Origin: an uncultured Phycisphaerales bacterium
Lineage (GTDB): Bacteria > Planctomycetota > Phycisphaerae > WQYP01
DNA length: 8,313 bases
Assembly: GCA_903868035.1 (NCBI GenBank)
Contig: CAIPTQ010000260.1
Coordinates: forward strand, 1-8,313
Direction: 5' to 3'
The notes beneath the pieces are model-generated. The model made no database searches. It had not been told where the DNA came from and was given only the letters and a program-made list of their open reading frames with translations. Made by a program: the position numbers and the translations under genes. Positions 1 to 4,746 of the stretch are shown here, in pieces. The stretch's first letter is position 1, and every line of letters begins with the position of its first letter.

Positions 1-1368
1 GCCCAGCAAGCGCAAAACCAACTGGCGGCCCTGGCGGATCGCGCCGACAAGCTCAAGAGCCTCCCCCTGCTGGACGCCCCCACTAAAACGCAGATCGCCG
101 CCCTGGCCGACCAAATCGCCAAACGCCGCCGGAGCGCCGACGCCTCGGGCACCATGGCCGAGGAGCTCCAGACCGTCCGGAACGCCGCCTCCGCCGGCGA
201 ATTGCGCACGGCCCTCACCAGTTTCATCAGTCGTTTCCCGGCCGACCCGCGCACCGCGAATTTCAAGGCCGCGCTCGACCGCCTGCCCGCCGCCGACACG
301 CTCGAGGCCTGGCAGGCCAAGCTGGCGGCCTATTCTGGCCTCGCGCCCTCCAGCTCCGCCGACGCCCAGAAACGCGCCGACGATATCACGGCCTTCCTGG
401 CCGCCCACCCGGAATTCCCCCGGCTCGCCGAGGCCACCCAGTACGTCGAATACCTCAAACGCGCCGCCGAGGCCCTGGGCGACAAGTCTCCCTGGCAGGC
501 GGCCTTCGAGCCGCTGTTAAGGGAAAAGCTGCTGAAGGACCTCTGCTACATCGAGGTCTCGGACGGCCGCCGCTATTACACCCTGGGCGATCCCAAGCGC
601 ATGGAACACAAGTTGATGGATCTAATCTCCGTCTCCTTCGAAACCCTCGATCTCAAGCTGGACGCCGCCGGTTTGCCCGATCTCAAAAAACGCGTGCAGA
701 TCACCATCGATCCGCCCTTGAAGGCCTGGGATACGCCCCAACCCGTCCCCCATGCCAAGGTCGTCGCCGAAATCGGCGACAGCCTCAAGCTGCTCAACGA
801 CTCCACTTGGGACACCTTCGGCATCGACCTGGCCGACAAGCTCGCCCGCAACGACCAGATGGACATCGTCGTCAAGGCCATCCTCCTCCAAGTGGCCCTC
901 AAAACCGAAGTGACCGTCACCGGCGGCATGATCGGCGATGTCTACAACCGCACGATCGACACCCTGGCGCGCCTGAAACCCGATGAGCTGCCCTGGATCG
1001 ACCCCACCAAGATCACCGCTGGCACGCGGCAGTCCATCAAAACCACCATCGATGAAATGACCCCCGCGGCGGACGTCAAGAAGCGCCTGGCCGCGGCCAA
1101 GGCGGCCCTGTTCAAGTCGATAGCGCCCGACATCCTCGCTTCCGGCGTGCTGCTCAAGGATGATGCCGGCGCCTGGGTCTTGTATGGCAAGGCGACGCCG
1201 GCGGATGGCGCGACCGTCTGGGCGCTGGTCCCCGCCACCGGTTCGGCCCCCGCCGGATCCATGAGCCTGGTGACCGTCGGCTCCGCCGCCGGCAATCGTT
1301 TTGTGTTGAACGCCGCGGCCCTGCGCACCGTGCCCCAGGGCAATATCGTGTACATTACCCGGCAGTGA
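1..1368 (+). CDS. Unrecognised helix-rich protein, C-terminal part (5' end outside window)
   Basis: The reading frame is open from the first base, so the gene starts upstream; the ATG at 154 is only an internal methionine with no clear Shine-Dalgarno. 455 residues are visible. Residues 1-50 are Ala/Gln/Lys-rich and look like an amphipathic or coiled-coil helix. Two similar helical-hairpin motifs follow, FISRFPADPR (75-84) and FLAAHPEFPR (132-141). They resemble the F..xFPxxP turn of TPR-like repeats seen in YbgF/BamD-type proteins. The middle is a mixed helix/strand region, and about 381-455 is Gly/Ala/Val-rich and probably beta. No transmembrane segment or catalytic motif is visible in this part. 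The stop lies 21 nt before tadA, so the two are probably co-transcribed. I do not recognise the family. A scaffold or accessory role for the Tad machine is only a guess from position. Confidence 0.85.
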   Translation, partial: AQQAQNQLAALADRADKLKSLPLLDAPTKTQIAALADQIAKRRRSADASGTMAEELQTVRNAASAGELRTALTSFISRFPADPRTANFKAALDRLPAADTLEAWQAKLAAYSGLAPSSSADAQKRADDITAFLAAHPEFPRLAEATQYVEYLKRAAEALGDKSPWQAAFEPLLREKLLKDLCYIEVSDGRRYYTLGDPKRMEHKLMDLISVSFETLDLKLDAAGLPDLKKRVQITIDPPLKAWDTPQPVPHAKVVAEIGDSLKLLNDSTWDTFGIDLADKLARNDQMDIVVKAILLQVALKTEVTVTGGMIGDVYNRTIDTLARLKPDELPWIDPTKITAGTRQSIKTTIDEMTPAADVKKRLAAAKAALFKSIAPDILASGVLLKDDAGAWVLYGKATPADGATVWALVPATGSAPAGSMSLVTVGSAAGNRFVLNAAALRTVPQGNIVYITRQ

Positions 1369-1389
1369 CCGGGCCAGCCGGAGTATTTC

Positions 1390-2574
1390 ATGAGCCGCAC
1401 CCCTTCCCGGATTCCCGCCGCCCGAACGGCCCAGGCCGAGGCCCCGCCCGCCGGTACTTCGCCCGTCATGCGCGCCGGCACGGGCACCCACGCGGCGTTC
1501 GAGGCGTCGCTCGAGTTTTTCCTCGCCCCCCTCGTGCCCCTCCTGCGCGACCCCGAAGTCAATGAAATCATGGTCAACGGACCTGAGAAAATTTATGTTG
1601 AGAAGGCCGGTCAAGTGATCCTGACTTCCGCCCGCTTCGCCACCGAGGCCGACGTCCAGGCCGCCGCCAACAACATCGCCCAGTTTGTCGGCCAACCCCT
1701 CACCCATGAACGGCCCCTCCTCGACGGCCGCCTCCCCGATGGCTCGCGCGTCTGCGTCGTCATGGGAAAACTCGCCTCCACCGGCACCCATATCAACATC
1801 CGCCGCTTCGCCCGCAACACCGCCTCGCCCGAGTTCCTCATCTCCCGCAAGGCCGTCACCCCCATGGCCATGGAGTTCCTGCTCCTGGCCGTCAGGGGGC
1901 ACCGCAACATCGTGGTCTCCGGCGGCTCCGGCTCCGGCAAGACGACGGCGGTCAACGTATTGACGAATGGGTTCGGCGAGGATGAACGCATCGTCGTGAT
2001 CGAGGATACCCGGGAATTGCAGGTCCAGCGCAAGCACGTGGTGCAGCTCGAGGCCCGCCCCGCGGATGCCTATGGCCGCGGCCAGGTCACCGTGCGCGAC
2101 CTGTTCGTCACCGCGCTCCGCATGCGCCCCGACCGCATCGTCGTCGGCGAGGTGCGCCGCGGCGAGGCCCTCGACATGATCCAGGCCATGACCTCCGGGC
2201 ATCATGGGGCGATGACCACCGTACACGCCTCCTCGCCGGCGGACACCTGCTATCGCCTGGAGACCCTCGCCCTGATGGCGGACATCGGCATCCCCCTCCA
2301 CGCCCTGCGCCGCCAGGTGGCTTCGGCCATCGATATCATCGTGCAAACCGCGCGGCTCCCCTCGGGAAGACGGTTAATCACGGCTATTTCCGAGGTCGAT
2401 TTGGATGAAACCACCCAAAATTACAGAATTGTGGATATTTTCCGCCTCGCCGAGGATGCCCAGGGGGAACCGGAATTGGAATGGACCCGCACCCGTCCGG
2501 CGACTTTGGTGCAACTGAAATTTGAAGGCTTGCTCAACGAAATGGTGCTGACTAAGCCGATGCTTGACGCGTAG
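1390..2574 (+). CDS. tadA: Tad pilus assembly ATPase TadA/CpaF (VirB11-like secretion ATPase)
   Basis: This 394-residue protein is a hexameric, cytoplasmic secretion ATPase of the GspE/VirB11 superfamily, expected to drive Tad pilus assembly. Residues 1-37 are a low-complexity Ala/Pro/Thr tail. About 38-150 is the N-terminal domain, with the VNEIMVNGPEKIYVE signature (57-71) typical of CpaF/TadA. About 151-330 is the RecA-like domain. It has Walker A GGSGSGKTT (178-186, K184), a Walker B region RIVVGEVR (249-256, E254) and a His box SGHHGAMTTVHA (269-280). The family is usually 400-500 residues, so this copy is compact. GGAG at 1380-1383, 6 nt before the ATG, supports the start; a later in-frame ATG at 1468 has no such site. 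In classic tad operons tadB and tadC follow tadA; here tiny pilin genes follow. The last ~200 bases are visibly richer in A/T than the rest. Family certain; assignment to TadA over other VirB11 relatives rests on the pilin neighbours. Confidence 0.95.
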   Translation: MSRTPSRIPAARTAQAEAPPAGTSPVMRAGTGTHAAFEASLEFFLAPLVPLLRDPEVNEIMVNGPEKIYVEKAGQVILTSARFATEADVQAAANNIAQFVGQPLTHERPLLDGRLPDGSRVCVVMGKLASTGTHINIRRFARNTASPEFLISRKAVTPMAMEFLLLAVRGHRNIVVSGGSGSGKTTAVNVLTNGFGEDERIVVIEDTRELQVQRKHVVQLEARPADAYGRGQVTVRDLFVTALRMRPDRIVVGEVRRGEALDMIQAMTSGHHGAMTTVHASSPADTCYRLETLALMADIGIPLHALRRQVASAIDIIVQTARLPSGRRLITAISEVDLDETTQNYRIVDIFRLAEDAQGEPELEWTRTRPATLVQLKFEGLLNEMVLTKPMLDA

Positions 2575-2609
2575 AATGTTAAGGATGGATTCCGCCACGA
2601 GGGCAGATT

Positions 2610-2795
2610 GTGAAGACCAGACCGATGCCACCCCTGTGCGGACCACGCTCGCGGCGCGGCGGGTCATCGATTGAGTACATCACCATCCTGGCGGTGGTGG
2701 TGATACCCATGGCGCTGCTGGCGCCAATGTTGGTCGGGCTGGTCGTGCGGTACAGCCACCGGATCATCTGGGTGATCCGCACCCCCTTCGGCTGA
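2610..2795 (+). CDS. Flp-type small prepilin (pilin 1)
   Basis: This 61-residue protein looks like a Tad/Flp type IVb prepilin, a fibre subunit or minor pilin anchored in the inner membrane before assembly. A short basic leader ends in RRGG. Cleavage between G17 and G18 would give a mature chain starting GSSIEY, with the conserved E5-Y6 pair of Flp pilins (E22, Y23 in the precursor). A hydrophobic helix follows at about 24-46. The tail is short and basic (VRYSHRIIWVIRTPFG), which is unlike the usual Flp C-terminus. The start is GTG, with GAGGG at 2599-2603, 6 nt upstream. It lies 35 nt after tadA and is probably in the same transcript. It shares the pattern S-x-E-x-I-x-ILAV-x-x-x-P with the next pilin (3008-3190), so the two are divergent paralogues. 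Confidence 0.78.
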   Translation: MKTRPMPPLCGPRSRRGGSSIEYITILAVVVIPMALLAPMLVGLVVRYSHRIIWVIRTPFG

Positions 2796-2804
2796 GGCGC
2801 AATC

Positions 2805-2827
2805 AGTGGTGCCGAAAGTGGTGCCGA
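2805..2827. repeat. Short tandem direct repeat AGTGGTGCCGA (two copies)
   Basis: AGTGGTGCCGA occurs at 2805-2815 and again at 2817-2827, a 12-nt period with one spacer base. The second copy runs into the left arm of the large inverted repeat, so the unit may be part of the same repeat element or a duplication at its edge. No binding protein can be named. Confidence 0.75.
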
Positions 2828-2889
2828 CGCCCTCGTCGGCATTTCGCTAACCAAGTGCTGGCTGCATCCGACGAGGGCGTCGGCGCCAC
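2818..2889. repeat. 22-bp inverted repeat, REP/BIME-like extragenic palindrome
   Basis: The left arm (2818-2839) and right arm (2868-2889) are reverse complements over 22 positions with one mismatch, which would be a G-U wobble in RNA. The spacer is 28 nt. Each arm also contains its own small palindrome, CCGACG-CCCT-CGTCGG on the left (2824-2839) and CCGACG-AGGG-CGTCGG on the right (2868-2883). The sequence could therefore fold as one long stem or as two short hairpins. This nested design is typical of REP/BIME-type elements. No U-run follows the right arm, so it is not a classical intrinsic terminator; partial termination or mRNA stabilisation remains possible. That it is a dispersed genomic repeat is inference. 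Confidence 0.8.
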
Positions 2890-2936
2890 GATTTCTGACC
2901 GTTATTGATTCGCTGGCCCTAAGCGCATGAAAACAC

Positions 2937-2965
2937 TCGACTTGCCGGTGGCAATCGACGATAAT
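2937..2965 (+). promoter_or_regulatory. Possible sigma-70-type promoter for pilin 2
   Basis: TCGACT (2937-2942, 4/6 to TTGACA) and GATAAT (2960-2965, 5/6 to TATAAT) are separated by 17 nt, inside a short A/T-rich patch that stands out in GC-rich surroundings. Transcription would start near 2972, giving a leader of about 36 nt before the ATG at 3008. It would let the second pilin be made at a higher level than its upstream neighbours. The match is modest and planctomycete promoter consensus is poorly defined, so this is tentative. Confidence 0.3.
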
Positions 2966-2995
2966 TATAGGGTGTCTTATGGGCGACTTGTCGCC

Positions 2996-3000
2996 AGGAG
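2996..3000 (+). promoter_or_regulatory. Ribosome binding site deciding the pilin 2 start
   Basis: AGGAG lies 7 nt before the ATG at 3008, the best Shine-Dalgarno in the area. The alternative in-frame ATG at 2927 has none, so the shorter 60-residue product is preferred. Confidence 0.75.
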
Positions 3001-3007
3001 TGCTTGG

Positions 3008-3190
3008 ATGCTGACGAAATTCAAACAAGGTCTGGTGGCGCTGCACCGCGATGAACGGGGCGCGATGTCGGTCGAGAAGATTTTGATCCTCGCGGTCATC
3101 GCGCTGCCGATCCTGATCGTGCTCTTCTTCTTCCGCAAGACCATTGTCTCGTGGTTTGAGACGAATTCCACCAAGATCGACCCCAACTGA
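3008..3190 (+). CDS. Flp-like small prepilin (pilin 2)
   Basis: This is a 60-residue prepilin-like protein. A positively charged leader (MLTKFKQGLVALHRDERG) ends at G18. Predicted cleavage G18|A19 gives a mature chain AMSVEK, with E at position 5 but K replacing the usual Y at position 6. A strongly hydrophobic helix follows (about 25-43), then a short polar tail rich in T, S, N and D. Length and layout fit Flp/type IVb pilins, probably the main fibre subunit given its own Shine-Dalgarno and possible promoter. An in-frame ATG at 2927 would add 27 N-terminal residues, giving 87 aa, but has no ribosome site. The gene lies 75 nt before the prepilin peptidase, its expected processing enzyme. Family is fairly sure; its role as major rather than minor pilin is inference. 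Confidence 0.78.
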   Translation: MLTKFKQGLVALHRDERGAMSVEKILILAVIALPILIVLFFFRKTIVSWFETNSTKIDPN

Positions 3191-3209
3191 GGCGCCGCTC
3201 CCCGGCGCC
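3191..3209 (+). other. Small GC hairpin just after pilin 2
   Basis: Two copies of the palindrome GGCGCC (3191-3196 and 3204-3209) can pair as a 6-bp stem with a 7-nt loop, directly after the pilin 2 stop codon. No T-run follows. It could protect the 3' end of a pilin message or weaken read-through into the peptidase gene, but such hairpins arise easily in sequence this rich in G and C. Confidence 0.3.
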
Positions 3210-3265
3210 CGCGCGGCGGATTTGGATCACACACCCTGCAAGGCCACTCTCGTTGGAGCCACGGG

Positions 3266-4051
3266 ATGAGTCAGTCCGTGGAAAGCATCTCCCCCCCCCT
3301 GCCGCCGCCGGCATCCGCGGTGTCGGCATTGTGTACGCCTGCCACCCCTTCTACTCCCGCCGCCGCTTCCTCCTGTGCCGCCCCGCGTTTCCCCTGGCTG
3401 GCCACCTGGATCGTCTTGGTGTGCCTGGGGGCCGTGCTGTCGGCGGCCCTGGTGCTGGGGGCGCACGGCACGCGGGGGTTCTATCTGCCGGCGCTGGCCG
3501 CCCTGGTGTGTCTGCTGGCGGGGCTGTTTGACGGCCACACTGGCCGCATACCCAATCAACTGACATATACTGCTATCTTAATAGGTCTGCTCTTGAACGG
3601 GATCGCCCCCCTGCTCGCCGCGCTCCACGCCCCTGCCGCCGTCGTGTGGCTGGGGGCGGCCGGGCCGGAAAGCAGCCTGGAGGGCTTCGGCATCTGCGCG
3701 GCGCTGGGCCTCCTCGGGTGCCTGGCGGCCGGCGTCCATGGCGGCGATGTCAAGCTTCTGGCCGGCGTCGGGGCGATGCTCGGCTTACTCCAGACCGCCA
3801 ACGTCATGCTCGTGGCGCTCTCGGCGGCGCTGGCCTACGCGCTGGCGAACCTGGCGCTCTTTGGGGGGCTGAACCGGGTCGTGCGAGTCGGGGCGATGCG
3901 GGGCTTGGAACTGATCTACCTGCGGCGGTTCGCCACCCCCGTCGAGGAGGAGGGGCCTCAGGCGTCGCACATACCCATGGCCGTGCCGCTGGGGCTGGGG
4001 CTGATTGTGGCCCAGTTCTGGCAGTGGAAGACGGGAGGGCTCTTCCTGTGA
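3266..4051 (+). CDS. tadV: Type IV prepilin peptidase, TadV/CpaA-like
   Basis: This 261-residue inner-membrane aspartyl protease is expected to cleave the leaders of the Flp pilins and TadE-like proteins. Residues 1-42 form a Pro/Ala/Ser-rich cytoplasmic tail, unusual for the family. Several hydrophobic helices follow from about 43. The two catalytic aspartates sit in the expected motifs: D89 in LFDGHTGRIPN (87-97) and D161 in GGDVKLLAGVGAM (159-171). The C-terminal HIPMAVPLGLGL (235-246) matches the IP-x-x-xA/P-x-G segment common in TadV/CpaA proteins. There is no N-terminal methylase zinc domain, so it is the short, Tad-style peptidase, though longer than the usual 150-180 residues because of the tail and extra loops. 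GGAG at 3255-3258, 7 nt upstream, supports the ATG. Its stop overlaps the next start by 4 nt (GTGA), implying translational coupling. Confidence 0.92.
   Translation: MSQSVESISPPLPPPASAVSALCTPATPSTPAAASSCAAPRFPWLATWIVLVCLGAVLSAALVLGAHGTRGFYLPALAALVCLLAGLFDGHTGRIPNQLTYTAILIGLLLNGIAPLLAALHAPAAVVWLGAAGPESSLEGFGICAALGLLGCLAAGVHGGDVKLLAGVGAMLGLLQTANVMLVALSAALAYALANLALFGGLNRVVRVGAMRGLELIYLRRFATPVEEEGPQASHIPMAVPLGLGLIVAQFWQWKTGGLFL
4033..4039 (+). promoter_or_regulatory. Ribosome binding site fixing the GTG start at 4048
   Basis: GGGAGGG lies 8 nt before the GTG at 4048, inside the end of the prepilin peptidase gene. It shows that the true start is this GTG and not the long upstream extension of the same open frame (back to 3646), which would overlap the peptidase gene out of frame. 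Confidence 0.8.
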
Positions 4052-4737
4052 AACGGCTGTTCAAAAAATATCTGCGGCTACTCCACGGGCGGGATAAGGG
4101 CACCGTCGCGATCACGTTCTTGCTCTCGCTGCCGATCCTGCTGGCGATCCTCGGCATACTGGTGCAGTATGCCCTGCTGGTCAACGCCCGCCTCACTGTG
4201 GACCGCGCGGCGCAGGCCGCCGCACGCTCCGCCATGACCGCCCTGCCCACGGACCCGATCATCGGCGAGGCCGGCGGAAACGGTTACGTCGAGCGCGCGG
4301 CCTTGATGATCCTCGAAGCGCTCTCCCCCGCCTCGCCCCAGGTCTCCCTCGACGGCCAGGCCGTGGCCGACGCCCTGGCCCAGGTCGGGGCCAATCCCCC
4401 GGCGACTTACGCCGCCCGCTACGCCTACGCCCAGGGGGCCACCCGCGTGACCATCACGCGGATCGACGGCTCGGGCGAAACCTATCCGCGCACCGCCGCC
4501 CCGCGCGTGCGCATCACCGTGCAGTACGATTTTCAACTCACCGCGCCGTTCATCAACGCCGCCGTCGGACGCTCGGACACCGTCGCCGGCGTCACCGGAC
4601 GCTTCTTGACGCTCACTTCCACCCTGGACGTGCAGTTGTCCCACGGCCGGCAGGCCGTGACCTTTGGCTCGGGCCGGCCGGTCGATGGGGCCAGTGGCCT
4701 GCCGATACAGGTTCCTCTCCAGGGTAATCCGCAATAG
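4048..4737 (+). CDS. TadE-like pseudopilin / pilus assembly protein (first copy)
   Basis: This 229-residue protein has a GTG start coupled to the upstream peptidase through a GTGA overlap. A basic leader (VKRLFKKYLRLLHGRDKG) ends at G18, followed by a hydrophobic helix (about 19-45), then NARLTVDRAAQAAARSAM, the Ala-rich stretch that follows the helix in TadE/TadF/TadG-type proteins. The rest, about 60-229, would be extracytoplasmic and contains beta-like stretches (VRITVQYDFQL, ATRVTITRI). TadE/TadF are pseudopilins processed by the prepilin peptidase and needed for Tad pilus biogenesis. If cut at G18|T19 the mature chain begins TVAITF, so position 5 is T instead of the usual glutamate. No disulfide is possible, as there is no cysteine. 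The assignment rests on N-terminal architecture and context; TadF or a general TadE/G-like protein are alternatives. Confidence 0.75.
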   Translation: MKRLFKKYLRLLHGRDKGTVAITFLLSLPILLAILGILVQYALLVNARLTVDRAAQAAARSAMTALPTDPIIGEAGGNGYVERAALMILEALSPASPQVSLDGQAVADALAQVGANPPATYAARYAYAQGATRVTITRIDGSGETYPRTAAPRVRITVQYDFQLTAPFINAAVGRSDTVAGVTGRFLTLTSTLDVQLSHGRQAVTFGSGRPVDGASGLPIQVPLQGNPQ

Positions 4738-4741
4738 GTGA
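4736..4741 (+). promoter_or_regulatory. Ribosome binding site deciding the tadG-like start
   Basis: AGGTGA overlaps the TAG stop of the TadE-like gene and lies 5 nt before the ATG at 4747. It favours the ATG over the in-frame GTG at 4738, which directly abuts the stop codon and lacks a well-spaced site. The difference is only three residues. Confidence 0.55.
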
Positions 4742-4746
4742 CCGCC

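Larger units (their letters stand above)
2796..3007. other. Non-coding gap between the two pilin genes
   Basis: At 212 nt this is the longest gap in an otherwise tightly packed cluster. From left to right it holds an 11-nt tandem repeat, a 22-bp inverted repeat with a 28-nt spacer, and an A/T-rich patch with a possible promoter just before the pilin 2 Shine-Dalgarno. An upstream ATG at 2927 is in frame with pilin 2, but the extra 27 residues show no leader-like features and that ATG has no Shine-Dalgarno. I treat 2927-3007 as untranslated leader. Confidence 0.65.

Noticed and set aside
2818..2889. Inverted repeat as an intrinsic terminator of the tadA transcript
   Set aside because: The arms are strong enough, but no T-run follows on either side, and the spacer is long. 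Kept as a REP/BIME-like repeat instead.
2927..3007. Longer start for pilin 2 (87 residues)
   Set aside because: No Shine-Dalgarno before the ATG at 2927, while AGGAG is well placed before 3008, and the short form matches usual Flp precursor length.
3560..3587. Possible promoter in the A/T-rich stretch inside the prepilin peptidase gene
   Set aside because: CTGACA resembles a -35 box, but candidate -10 boxes are only 8-12 nt away. The stretch encodes conserved-looking residues after the IPN motif.
3646..4047. Upstream extension of the TadE-like frame (363-residue version)
   Set aside because: It overlaps the prepilin peptidase gene out of frame and translates to Gly/Arg-rich sequence. The GTG at 4048 has an excellent ribosome site and gives a proper prepilin-like leader.
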